Assembly: GCA_017853275.1 (NCBI GenBank)
Contig: JAFMJV010000006.1
Span: 1-64,000, forward strand
Reading direction: 5' to 3'
Length of the DNA: 64,000 bases
From: Chloroflexota bacterium
GTDB taxonomy: Bacteria > Chloroflexota > Limnocylindria > Limnocylindrales > CSP1-4
The notes beneath the pieces are model-generated. The model made no database searches. It was not told the origin of the DNA and was given only the letters and a program-made list of their open reading frames with translations. Below are positions 26,052 to 33,690 of the stretch, piece by piece. Each line of letters starts with the position of its first letter. Within the stretch, counting starts at the first letter, position 1. The position numbers and the translations under genes were made by a program.

Positions 26052-26057
26052 TACCAT
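26052..26057 (+). promoter_or_regulatory. Candidate -10 element (TACCAT)
   Basis: TACCAT within TACCATCATC, 54 bases before the ATG at 26112. The same ten bases occur at 26807-26816 upstream of the next lipoprotein gene, at nearly the same distance. Confidence 0.4.
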
Positions 26058-26111
26058 CATCGCCACCCATCGGAGCAGAGGATGATGGCCGGCGGGGAGA
26101 AGGAGGATGGC

Positions 26112-26774
26112 ATGATCGGGAGATGGCGGATGCGGGCAGACATGATCGGTCGCTTCCGGGGACCGCTGCGGCTGGGGACGATCGCCCTTCTCGTCGTCGC
26201 GATCGCCGCGTGCGGCGCACCGGCCACCCCGCCATCCGCACCCGCGGCGTCACCGGCTCCGGCAGGCTCTGTCGCCCCGTCCTCGGCCCCCGCGGGCTCG
26301 CCCACGGCGGCAGGCTCACCCGGCGCGGACCGGGATGCCTCCATCCGGGGGTCGAAGGTGTGCATCGAGAATGCGACCTCGGCCGCGATCTCGGTCCAGG
26401 CGGCGACGCAGCTCGACCGGGGCCGGATGCCCTCGGAGGCCGCGTGGACGTCGCTCGGGGCCGGGCAGACCTGGTGCACCGCCGGCTACAACGAATGCAC
26501 GGCGGAGGACCTCAACGGCGGGGATCCGTACACCCGGGACACCTGCGGCTACGTCCGCGTCCCGGATGGGGGCCCCACCTTCTGGTTCTTCGCGGTCAAC
26601 CCCTGGGATGCCTCCCCGCGGCTCGGGGCTTCGGTGGACGCACAGACCTTCTTCAACGAGGCGTTCAAGGAAGGGGGTTCCCACTCGATCACCGCGAACG
26701 GGATCACGATCGCCGGGAAGCGCGGGCTTGACAGCGACGCGTACAAGGAGTTCACGATCAAGGTCTCGGGCTAG
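26112..26774 (+). CDS. Lipoprotein of an unrecognised family (paralogue 2 of 5)
   Basis: A 220-residue lipoprotein: basic N-terminus, hydrophobic stretch LGTIALLVVAIAAC with Cys34 as lipid site, and a long Ala/Pro/Ser linker. The core begins RGSKVCIENATSAAISV and continues with SEAAWTSLGAGQTWCTAGYNEC, DTCGYVRVPDGGP, FFAVNPWDASPRL and the end SDAYKEFTIKV. It is closest to the paralogue at 28819: the stretch from SEAAW through VPDGGP is nearly shared. ATG 26112 is chosen because AGGAGG lies five bases upstream; ATG 26083 and 26142 are alternatives. It follows beta-helix gene 1, and the pair is duplicated at 27835-29493. Confidence 0.8.
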   Translation: MIGRWRMRADMIGRFRGPLRLGTIALLVVAIAACGAPATPPSAPAASPAPAGSVAPSSAPAGSPTAAGSPGADRDASIRGSKVCIENATSAAISVQAATQLDRGRMPSEAAWTSLGAGQTWCTAGYNECTAEDLNGGDPYTRDTCGYVRVPDGGPTFWFFAVNPWDASPRLGASVDAQTFFNEAFKEGGSHSITANGITIAGKRGLDSDAYKEFTIKVSG

Positions 26775-26806
26775 CGGGGAGCGCCGGTCCGCTGCCCGTG
26801 TCGCGG

Positions 26807-26812
26807 TACCAT
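26807..26812 (+). promoter_or_regulatory. Candidate -10 element (TACCAT)
   Basis: TACCAT within TACCATCATC, 59 bases before the ATG at 26872; same decamer as at 26052-26061. Confidence 0.4.
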
Positions 26813-26871
26813 CATCCGCGCAACGCCGGACCGATCCCTCCGGCCTCCGGGAGAGAGGAGCCCACCGAACC

Positions 26872-27636
26872 ATGACCGCGCCCGTTCGGCCCGTCCGATC
26901 GATCCTCCGGCCGCCGACCATGGTCCTGGTCGCGGTCCTCGCCCTCGCGGCATGTGCGCCGGCCGCGGCACCCACACCCGTACCCACGGCCGAGCCCACG
27001 GCGGCTCCGACCGCGGAACCGACAGCGCAGCCCACCGCCGAGCCGACCGCAGCTCCGACGCCCGAGCCGACCGCTGCGCCCACGGTCGCACCGACGGCCG
27101 CGCCCACCCCGGCGCCCACGGCCGCACCGGCCGCCTCGGCTGCCGCCACGACCGGATCGGGTCCCTCGCCTTCCGTGGACCGGCTCGCGTTCGGCGTCAA
27201 GGGGAGCCGCCTGTGCGTGGTGAACGAGATGAACGTGGCCGTCTCGGTGGGCGCCACGACCTCCCTCTACTACGGGGACTGGACGCCGGTCACGCCGACG
27301 GAGGTGGCTCCCGGCAAGACCTGGTGCCAGGAGGGCTACAACGATTGCAGCGCGGCGATCGATGGCCGCTCAACGAAGGCGGCCATGCGGGATGTCTGCG
27401 CCTTCGTCAGCATCGGCGGGACCCGGAGCGTCGCGGTGGTCGTCCACAATCCATGGCAGACCGACCCGTGGGCATGGTTCCAGCGGAACAACGACGCGCT
27501 GGGGTTCAAGGCCTACTACCAGCGGACGAACGATCCGACGATCTTCTACCTTGACCGCAGCAGGCTCTCGCTCGACCGGGTGGCGGACACCAGCGGGTAC
27601 AAGGAGTTCCGGCTCACGATCACCCCGTTCGGCTGA
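26872..27636 (+). CDS. Lipoprotein of an unrecognised family with PT-rich linker (paralogue 3 of 5)
   Basis: A 254-residue lipoprotein. The lipobox is LALAAC with Cys28. A Pro-Thr tetrapeptide repeat linker of about 55 residues follows, of the kind that spans a cell wall. The core starts KGSRLCVVNEMNVAVSV, then KTWCQEGYNDC, RDVCAFV, VVHNPWQTDPW and the end SGYKEFRLTIT. It lacks the PDGG block of its two neighbours, so it is the most divergent of the three here. It has its own promoter-like element and ribosome site (GAGAGAGGAG). A surface role anchored to the outer face of the membrane is inferred from lipobox plus linker. Confidence 0.8.
   Translation: MTAPVRPVRSILRPPTMVLVAVLALAACAPAAAPTPVPTAEPTAAPTAEPTAQPTAEPTAAPTPEPTAAPTVAPTAAPTPAPTAAPAASAAATTGSGPSPSVDRLAFGVKGSRLCVVNEMNVAVSVGATTSLYYGDWTPVTPTEVAPGKTWCQEGYNDCSAAIDGRSTKAAMRDVCAFVSIGGTRSVAVVVHNPWQTDPWAWFQRNNDALGFKAYYQRTNDPTIFYLDRSRLSLDRVADTSGYKEFRLTITPFG
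26971..27132 (+). repeat. Degenerate 12-bp tandem repeat coding for a PT-rich linker
   Basis: About thirteen imperfect 12-base units, each coding roughly Ala-(Glu/Ala/Gln)-Pro-Thr, form the linker of the lipoprotein. Third-position changes between units suggest an old expansion rather than a recent slippage tract. The opposite strand is open and looks like a Gly-Ala-Val-rich protein, which is an artefact of the repeat. Confidence 0.8.
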
Positions 27637-27736
27637 GGTCGGGTGCCGGCCGAGGCTCCAGGCAAGGACGGGGCCCGCGGCATCGGGGCATCAGCGAGAA
27701 GGTCCAGCCCTGGCACACGCGGGTCCCGTGGTCCGC

Positions 27737-27742
27737 TATCGT
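27737..27742 (+). promoter_or_regulatory. Candidate -10 element (TATCGT) of beta-helix gene 2
   Basis: TATCGT 92 bases before the GTG at 27835, in the 198-base spacer 27637-27834; matches the position of the element before copy 1. Confidence 0.4.
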
Positions 27743-27757
27743 CGGGCGCGATGCGGG

Positions 27758-27834
27758 GCCGCACGGCCGTGACGGAACCGGGGCTGGGTCTCCCGGAACG
27801 AGCGGGGTGGGCGATCGCGGGAAGGGACGTCATC
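27758..27834 (+). promoter_or_regulatory. Conserved leader with hairpin, copy 2
   Basis: Aligns with 24990-25066. The hairpin CCGGG ... CCCGG is at 27778-27796, again 19 bases with a 9-base loop of different sequence. The ribosome site is CGGGAAGGGA. Conservation of the stem with a changed loop suggests RNA structure is under selection. Confidence 0.45.
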
Positions 27835-28767
27835 GTGACCAACGTTCTCCGCCGGCCGCGGGCAGGCACCGCCGGCGTCCTGGTCCTCGCCCTTGTCGCG
27901 AGCCTCGCCAGCGCGCTCCCCGCGTCGGCGACCGCGCCCACGCAATCAGCCCCCGAGTGCAAGGTGACGAACCTGACCCGCGGCGGGACCCGGGGATCGC
28001 TCTCCGAGGCCGTCCTTGCGGCCCGCGCAGGCGACACCCTCCAGGTCCGCGGGACCTGCTTCGGGAACACGCGGATCGGCAAGGACCTCACGGTGGTCGG
28101 GCGGGCGTCGGCCGCGAGCGGGACGCCGACCCTGGACGGCGAGTACGACGGGAGCGTCCTCCACATCGAGCGCGGGACCACGGTCGTCATCGACAACCTG
28201 GTCATCGCGCACGGAAGCGCGAACGGCCTCACCTGGCCGCGCCAGTCCGGCGGCGGGATCTGGAGCGCAGGCCGGCTCACCCTGAAGGACGTGGCCATCG
28301 TGGAGAACAGCGCGCGCGACTCCGGCGGCGGGCTCCGGCTGGAGGGACCGACGACGCTCATCGACACGGACGTGAGCTACAACGTGGTGACCGAGAACGG
28401 GGACGGGTGCGGGATCGCGACGAGCACCCGCCTCACGATCCGCGGCGGGCGCGTGATGGGCAATATCCACCAGGCGGACGCGTGCTGGGGGGCCGGGATC
28501 GCGGCGTGGGCCGGGGCCCGGGTCACCCTCCTCGGCAACGCGCGAGTCCGGGAGAACGACGCCGGCATCGGCAACGGCGCGGGGATCTTCATCAACGACG
28601 GTGCATCGGTCGCGTTGCAGGATGCGAGCACGGTCACCGCGAACACAACGACGGGAACCGGTGGCGGCATCCTTGCCGAATGCTCCGCCACGGTCACCTA
28701 CGAGGGGTCCAAGGGGGACCACGTCTTCGGCAATACCCCGAACCAGGTCGTGAAGCTGCTCTGCTAG
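27835..28767 (+). CDS. Secreted right-handed beta-helix repeat protein, copy 2
   Basis: A 310-residue exported protein with signal peptide (TAGVLVLALVASLASALPASATA) and the same architecture as the gene at 25067-25996: ECKVTNLTRGGTRGSLSEAVLAARAGDTLQVRGTC, LDGEYDGSVLHIERGTTVVIDNLVIAHGSANG, GGGIWSAGRLTLKDV, ARDSGGGLRLEGPTTLIDTDVSYNVV and the C-terminal Cys (KLLC). Identity with copy 1 extends along the whole length, so this is an old tandem duplication including the leader. Role unknown; beta-helices of this kind bind or cleave polysaccharide in many families, but no active site is recognisable. Confidence 0.8.
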   Translation: MTNVLRRPRAGTAGVLVLALVASLASALPASATAPTQSAPECKVTNLTRGGTRGSLSEAVLAARAGDTLQVRGTCFGNTRIGKDLTVVGRASAASGTPTLDGEYDGSVLHIERGTTVVIDNLVIAHGSANGLTWPRQSGGGIWSAGRLTLKDVAIVENSARDSGGGLRLEGPTTLIDTDVSYNVVTENGDGCGIATSTRLTIRGGRVMGNIHQADACWGAGIAAWAGARVTLLGNARVRENDAGIGNGAGIFINDGASVALQDASTVTANTTTGTGGGILAECSATVTYEGSKGDHVFGNTPNQVVKLLC

Positions 28768-28818
28768 ACCCTGCGTGGTGAGCGTGGGGAGAGCCGCGAG
28801 GATGAGGGAGATGAGACC

Positions 28819-29493
28819 GTGAAGATGTTCCGTGGCGCACAGGGGGCCGCGATCGTCGCCGTCGTGGCGATCGTGGCCTCCGCATGCAGCGCCCCCGCCG
28901 CCCCGTCGCCGGAACCGGTCGTCACGCCGGAACCGGTCGCGTCGGCCATCCCCACCGCTGCACCCGTGGTGGCCTCGCCGGAGCCTGCGGTCGCGTCCGT
29001 GGCGCCCGCCGGATCGCCCACGGCGCTGGGCTCCCCCGGCGCGGCACGGGAGGCGAGCATCCGCGGCTCGAACGTGTGCGTCGTGAACTCCACGGGGTCC
29101 GCGGTCTCGGTCCAGCCGGCCGCGGATGTGGGGCATGGCCAGACGCCGAGCGAGGCCGCGTGGATCACGCTCGAGCCGGGGGCCTCCTGGTGCACCGCCG
29201 GCTACAACGGCTGCACGCGCTATTTCAGCGCGCGGGGCCTGGATCCCGCGACCGAGGATGCCTGCGGCTTCATCCGCGTCCCGGATGGCGGACCGAGCCT
29301 CTGGTTCGCCGCGGTGAACCCGTGGTACCAGGCACCGCGGATCGCGGCCGAGGCGACGAGCGGCCCCTCCTTCGCCTCGGGTCTCGACGTGGACGACTCG
29401 ATCTCGATGACCGCGAACGGTGTCACGATCACCGGCAAGCGCGCGGGTGACAGCGATGCGAACAAGGAGTTCACGCTCACGCTCTCGCGGTAG
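28819..29493 (+). CDS. Lipoprotein of an unrecognised family (paralogue 4 of 5)
   Basis: A 224-residue lipoprotein with GTG start, lipobox IVASAC (Cys23) and an Ala/Pro/Val linker. The core is RGSNVCVVNSTGSAVSV, then SEAAWITLEPGASWCTAGYNGC, DACGFIRVPDGGP, FAAVNPWYQAPRI and the end SDANKEFTLTLS. It is the partner of beta-helix copy 2 (51-base gap) as the 26112 gene is of copy 1. Four Cys in the exported core are conserved between these two paralogues and could form two disulfides. Confidence 0.8.
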   Translation: MKMFRGAQGAAIVAVVAIVASACSAPAAPSPEPVVTPEPVASAIPTAAPVVASPEPAVASVAPAGSPTALGSPGAAREASIRGSNVCVVNSTGSAVSVQPAADVGHGQTPSEAAWITLEPGASWCTAGYNGCTRYFSARGLDPATEDACGFIRVPDGGPSLWFAAVNPWYQAPRIAAEATSGPSFASGLDVDDSISMTANGVTITGKRAGDSDANKEFTLTLSR

Positions 29494-29572
29494 GGCCGGG
29501 ACCCCGGGGATGCCACGCCGAAGCCCGCGGTCGTGGTGCGCGGAGAGCGTTCGGGCGTCCTCCCCCATCTGC

Positions 29573-29578
29573 TAGGGT
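29573..29578 (+). promoter_or_regulatory. Candidate -10 element (TAGGGT)
   Basis: TAGGGT 67 bases before the ATG at 29646, predicted promoter of the PotD-like transporter operon. Confidence 0.4.
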
Positions 29579-29645
29579 GCCCGCGTCGGTCCTGCCCCCG
29601 GGATGCCCGCCGGTCGGCCATCCGCAGGGCCGCGAGGAGGCATCC

Positions 29646-30845
29646 ATGGACGATCGGATCCGGCAGCTTCTGAACGCGCGGCTGAACGCGGACGTGACGC
29701 GCCGCCAGCTCCTCCAGGGGCTCGGCGGGATGGCCGCTATCACCGTGGTCGGTGCCGGCGGCGTGCGCGCCGCGAGCCGGCCGGGCAGCGCGGCGGCGGC
29801 CCGCGGCCACCAGCAGACGCTCGGCGGCCCGCTCAACTTCCTCGGCTACGAGGGGGAGGAGGCGCCGAACGTGGCCGCCGACTTCCTCGCGAGCAACGGG
29901 ATCACGATGCAGCCCTCGTACGTGGGCGCCGCGGATGAGGCGCTCACGCGCTTCCAGACCGGCGGCCGCGGCCAGATGGACCTGATGGCCGCGAACAAGG
30001 ACTTCCAGCGCTCGGTGCTCGATGCGGGGATCGAGTTCATGATGCCGCTGGACCCGGCGCGCATCCCGAACGCGGCGGGCCTCTGGCCGGCCTTCCGGGT
30101 GGCCCCGTGGGTCGTCCGCGACGGCGTCCAGTACACGGTGCCGCTGATCTGGGGCGACGAGCCGTGCATCTACGACCCGGCGAAGTGGCCGGAGGGACCG
30201 CCCGCGAAGTACACCGACTTCGCCGATCCCAAGTGGGCGGGTGAGCTCGTCTGGCTGGACGACCCGTTCACGAACATCTGGCTCTACGGCCAGTCGCTCG
30301 GCTACGCGGACCCGAGCAAGATCACCCGCGAGCAGCTGGACGCGGTCGTCCAGGCGATGCTCGCCTCCAAGCCGAACGTCGTGGCCTACGGCGCCTCGCT
30401 CGGGGACATGGTGGACATCATGGTCCGCGGCGAGGCGTCCATGGGGATCGGCGGCTGGGCCGGCCAGCTCACGATCGCCCGCGAGAAGGGGAAGGAGTTC
30501 GCCGTCAAGTCGCCCGAGATCGACGGCACCTTCTACTGGTCGGACGCCTACGCGATCGCGCTCGACGCCCCGAACCTGGACAACGCCTACGCGTTCATCG
30601 ACTTCATGATGTCGCCGGAGGCGAACGCCCAGATCGCGACGGAGCTCGGCTCCGCGTGCACGATCGAGGCCGCCTTCGACATCCTCGACGCCGAGACGCA
30701 GGCGATGTTCCCCTATGACGTGGTCCGGGCGGAGGACGGCGGGGTGCTCAACACCCAGGTCGTCATCCCGCCGCAGGAAGACGAGGGCGACATCGTGGGT
30801 GCCGGCGCCTGGTCCGAGGCGTGGCAGGAGTTCAAGCTCTCCTGA
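29646..30845 (+). CDS. Spermidine/putrescine-type ABC transporter substrate-binding protein
   Basis: A 399-residue exported binding protein of the PotD/PotF group. The N-terminal TRRQLLQGLGGMAAITVVGAGGVRA has a twin-arginine motif, so export through Tat is likely, and there is no lipobox. The mature part has LNFLGYEGEEAPNVAADFLASNGI, PLIWGDEPCIYDPAKW and a DAYAIALDAPNLDNAYAFIDFMMSPE block typical of this family. The ligand may be a polyamine or another cationic or small organic molecule; the downstream deaminase-like amidohydrolase suggests a nitrogenous ring or amine. GAGGAGGC precedes the ATG. Confidence 0.88.
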   Translation: MDDRIRQLLNARLNADVTRRQLLQGLGGMAAITVVGAGGVRAASRPGSAAAARGHQQTLGGPLNFLGYEGEEAPNVAADFLASNGITMQPSYVGAADEALTRFQTGGRGQMDLMAANKDFQRSVLDAGIEFMMPLDPARIPNAAGLWPAFRVAPWVVRDGVQYTVPLIWGDEPCIYDPAKWPEGPPAKYTDFADPKWAGELVWLDDPFTNIWLYGQSLGYADPSKITREQLDAVVQAMLASKPNVVAYGASLGDMVDIMVRGEASMGIGGWAGQLTIAREKGKEFAVKSPEIDGTFYWSDAYAIALDAPNLDNAYAFIDFMMSPEANAQIATELGSACTIEAAFDILDAETQAMFPYDVVRAEDGGVLNTQVVIPPQEDEGDIVGAGAWSEAWQEFKLS

Positions 30846-30914
30846 CCCCCGGCCGGCGGGGGCCGGGATCTCCCGTGCCCCCGCCGCCGAGCCCACCGTG
30901 AGGAGCAGGGAGTC

Positions 30915-31772
30915 GTGACAGCGCGTCCGTCCACCGCGGCGGTCCGCCAGATCGGTCCGGCGACGGGGTTCTTCCTCGTCTTCTTCGTGGTGCCCCTCGC
31001 GATCCTCTTCGCGATGAGCTTCTGGACCCAGGACGGCTTCGAGCGGATCCCGGGCTTCGACCTCGCGAACTACCTGAAGGCGACCACGAGCCGGCTCTAC
31101 CCCGCGGTCCTCCTGCGGACGATCCTCGTCGGCTTCGTCACCGCGGCGATCGTCGTCCCCGTCGCCTACGCGCTGGCATGGCTGATGCGCTTCACCTTCG
31201 AGCGCCGCGGGCGGCTCATCCTCGGCGTCGTCCTCATCTCGCTCTTCAGCGGCTACCTCGTCCGGATCTACGCCTGGCGCACGATCCTCGGCACCGAGGG
31301 CCTCCTCAACGCGGCGCTCCTCCAGCTCGGCCTCATCTCCGAGCCGATCACGGCGCTCATCTTCAGCCCCTGGGCGGTGATGATCGTCCTCGTGGGGCTC
31401 CTCCTCCCGCTCGCCGTCCTGCCGATCTGGTCGGCGATGACGAACGTGGGGCGCGACCACGTGGAGGGGGCGCGGGACCTGGGCGCCACCGGGCTCCGCC
31501 TCCACCGCACGATCATCCTGCCGATGGTCCTCCCCGGCGTGGGGACCGCCTTCGCGCTCTCCTTCGTCCTCGCGGCGGGGGACTTCGTGGTCCCCACGAT
31601 GGTCGGCGGTGCGCAGGGCGGGACGATGGTCGGGAACCTCATCGCGAACGAGTTCCGCGGATCCGGGGCGGACTGGCCGATGGGTGCCGCCCTCGCCTTC
31701 GTGATCATGGGCCTCCTCGTCCTCGTCCACCTCGTGACGACCCGGCTCCTCCGCGTGGTGACCCGGTGGTGA
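30915..31772 (+). CDS. Spermidine/putrescine-type ABC permease (PotB-like)
   Basis: A 285-residue membrane protein with six predicted helices. The first is at about residues 16-38 (TGFFLVFFVVPLAILFAMSFW). The EAA coupling loop reads HVEGARDLGATGLRLHRTIILPMVLPGV, matching the PotB family. GTG start with GAGGAGCAGGGAG upstream. The stop overlaps the start of the second permease. Confidence 0.9.
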   Translation: MTARPSTAAVRQIGPATGFFLVFFVVPLAILFAMSFWTQDGFERIPGFDLANYLKATTSRLYPAVLLRTILVGFVTAAIVVPVAYALAWLMRFTFERRGRLILGVVLISLFSGYLVRIYAWRTILGTEGLLNAALLQLGLISEPITALIFSPWAVMIVLVGLLLPLAVLPIWSAMTNVGRDHVEGARDLGATGLRLHRTIILPMVLPGVGTAFALSFVLAAGDFVVPTMVGGAQGGTMVGNLIANEFRGSGADWPMGAALAFVIMGLLVLVHLVTTRLLRVVTRW

Positions 31773-32590
31773 GCGCCGTGCGGCCGGCCCGGGACGATGC
31801 CGGGAGCGCGGGAGGCTCGCGTGCGGGGCGGATCGTCGCTGCGCTCTTCGTGGCCGTCGTCCTCCTCTACCTCTTCGCCCCGGTCGTGGTCACCGTCCTC
31901 TTCTCGCTCACGACCTCGCCACGCCTCAGCCTCCCGATCGAGGGGCTCACCCTGGACTGGTACCGGGAGGCGTTCGCGAACCCGATCTTCACGATCGCCC
32001 TCACGAACAGCCTCCTCCTCGCGGCGATCACGGCGCTCGTCTCGGTGGGGCTCGGTGTCCCCTTCGCCTTCGGGCTCCTCCGGCTCCGGGGACGGACGCG
32101 CGGGACGCTCGTGACGGCGAGCCTGCTCCCCGCGGCGGTCCCCGCGCTCGTGCTGGGGATCGCGCTCGCCGTCTTCTTCAGCGGGATCGGGGTCGCGCAG
32201 GGGCTCCCGAACGCGGCGATCGGCCACATCCTCGTCGCCCTCCCCTTCGTCATCCTCACGCTGAACGCGCGGCTCGAGACCTTCGACCTCTCCTGCCTGG
32301 AGGCCGCCCGGGACCTGGGGGCCTCGCCGTGGCAGACCTTCCGGGACATCACCTTCCCGCTCATCCGCCCCTCGGTCCTCGGGGCGGCGCTCCTCGCGGC
32401 GGCGCTCTCCCTGGACGAGTTCGTCGTCACCTGGTTCAACGTGGGGAACCAGCAGACCCTCCCCGTCCTCATCTGGGGGCTCCTCCGGCGCGGCATCGAC
32501 CCCACGGTGAACGCGCTCGCGACCGTCGTCCTTCTCTCCCTCACCGGGCTCGTCCTCGGTGCGGCCCTCATCGCCCGGAGGCGCGCATGA
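31769..32590 (+). CDS. Spermidine/putrescine-type ABC permease (PotC-like)
   Basis: A 273-residue membrane protein. The first helix is near residues 22-45 (IVAALFVAVVLLYLFAPVVVTVLFS), then SLPIEGLTLDWYREAFANP, a typical PotC segment, and the coupling loop CLEAARDLGASPWQTFRDITFPLIRP. The start is GTG 31769, overlapping the previous stop by four bases; GTG 31766 is also possible. With the partner at 30915 it forms a heterodimeric channel. Its own stop overlaps the ATPase ATG. Confidence 0.9.
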   Translation: MSAVRPARDDAGSAGGSRAGRIVAALFVAVVLLYLFAPVVVTVLFSLTTSPRLSLPIEGLTLDWYREAFANPIFTIALTNSLLLAAITALVSVGLGVPFAFGLLRLRGRTRGTLVTASLLPAAVPALVLGIALAVFFSGIGVAQGLPNAAIGHILVALPFVILTLNARLETFDLSCLEAARDLGASPWQTFRDITFPLIRPSVLGAALLAAALSLDEFVVTWFNVGNQQTLPVLIWGLLRRGIDPTVNALATVVLLSLTGLVLGAALIARRRA

Positions 32591-33690
32591 CCGCTCCCAT
32601 CGCCGTCGAGATCACGGGTGTCGAGAAGCGCTTCGGCGACCACGCGGTCCTCCACGGGATCGACCTCGCGATCGGGGAGAACGAGTTCGTCTCCCTCCTC
32701 GGCCCGAGCGGCTGCGGGAAGACGACCCTCCTGCGGATCGTGGCGGGCTTCGAGCACGCCACCGCAGGGAGCGTCCGGATCCGGGGCGAGGATGTCACCG
32801 GGCTGCCGCCCCACCGGCGCCCCACGAACCTCGTCTTCCAGCGCGGCGCCCTCTTCCCGCACATGAGCGTGGCGGAGAACATCGGGTACAGCCTGAAGCT
32901 GCGCGGCTGGCCCAAGGCACGGATCGCGGCCCGCGTGGATGAGCTCCTCCACCTCGTGAAGCTGGACGGCCTCGGCGGACGCGGCCCGACCCAGCTCTCC
33001 GGCGGCCAGATCCAGCGCGCGGCGCTCGCCCGCGCGCTCGCCCCGGAGCCGAGCGTCCTCCTCCTGGACGAGCCGCTCTCCGCGCTCGACCTCAAGCTCC
33101 GCCAGCACATGCAGCTGGAGCTCCGGGCGATCCAGCGTGCGCTCGGTGCGACCTTCATCTACGTCACCCACGACCAGACGGAAGCGCTCGTGATGTCCGA
33201 CCGGATCGCGATCATGAACGCGGGCCGGCTCGTCCAGGTGGGGACGCCGCGGGAGATCTACACGCGGCCGGCCTCGATCTTCGCCTCCGACTTCATCGGC
33301 GAGACGAACCTCGTGACCGGGTCCGTGGCGGGCGTGGAGGAAGGGGTGGTGACGCTCGTCACGCCCGGTGGGCTCCGCGTCCGCGGCAGCGCATCCGTGC
33401 CCCTGGCGGCAGGGAGCACCGCGACCCTCTCGGTCCGGCCGGAGGCGGTCCGGCTCCGGAAGGGGGATCCGGCGGACGCGACCCCGGACGAGATCGGCGG
33501 CACGATCGCGGAGGTCGTCTACCTCGGCAGCCGGGTCCGGATCGAGGTGGCGGCGCCGGACGGGACGCTCCTCTGGGCGGACCTCCGGGACGCGGAGACC
33601 ACCGGGCTGGAGCGCGGCATGGTGGTCCTCCTCGGCTGGCCGGCGGACGCCGCCGGCGTCTGGCCGGGGAGCGAGGGAGCGGAGGGATGA
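32587..33690 (+). CDS. Spermidine/putrescine-type ABC ATPase (PotA-like)
   Basis: A 367-residue ATPase with Walker A GPSGCGKTT (about residues 39-47), signature LSGGQIQRAALARAL, Walker B VLLLDEPLSALD and switch His in YVTHDQTEA. The C-terminal TOBE_2 domain begins near residue 275 (SVRPEAVRL). It energises the permease pair upstream. Its start overlaps the permease stop (ATGA) and its stop overlaps the amidohydrolase start, so five genes 29646-35162 form one operon. Confidence 0.93.
   Translation: MTAPIAVEITGVEKRFGDHAVLHGIDLAIGENEFVSLLGPSGCGKTTLLRIVAGFEHATAGSVRIRGEDVTGLPPHRRPTNLVFQRGALFPHMSVAENIGYSLKLRGWPKARIAARVDELLHLVKLDGLGGRGPTQLSGGQIQRAALARALAPEPSVLLLDEPLSALDLKLRQHMQLELRAIQRALGATFIYVTHDQTEALVMSDRIAIMNAGRLVQVGTPREIYTRPASIFASDFIGETNLVTGSVAGVEEGVVTLVTPGGLRVRGSASVPLAAGSTATLSVRPEAVRLRKGDPADATPDEIGGTIAEVVYLGSRVRIEVAAPDGTLLWADLRDAETTGLERGMVVLLGWPADAAGVWPGSEGAEG

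Noticed and set aside
26971-27132. Short tandem repeat considered as CRISPR or a phase-variable tract
   Set aside because: Units are 12 bases, imperfect and in frame within a gene; no spacers and no change of frame on slippage by one unit.
26316-27257. Minus-strand frame with Gly-Ala-Val repeats resembling an elastic or collagen-like protein
   Set aside because: It is the complement of the Pro-Thr linker repeat of the lipoprotein on the plus strand; the periodicity comes from that coding repeat.
29220-31730. An 836-codon minus-strand open frame
   Set aside because: Antisense to the PotD-like and permease genes; translation is Arg/Glu/Asp rich and without motifs, as expected for a GC shadow.
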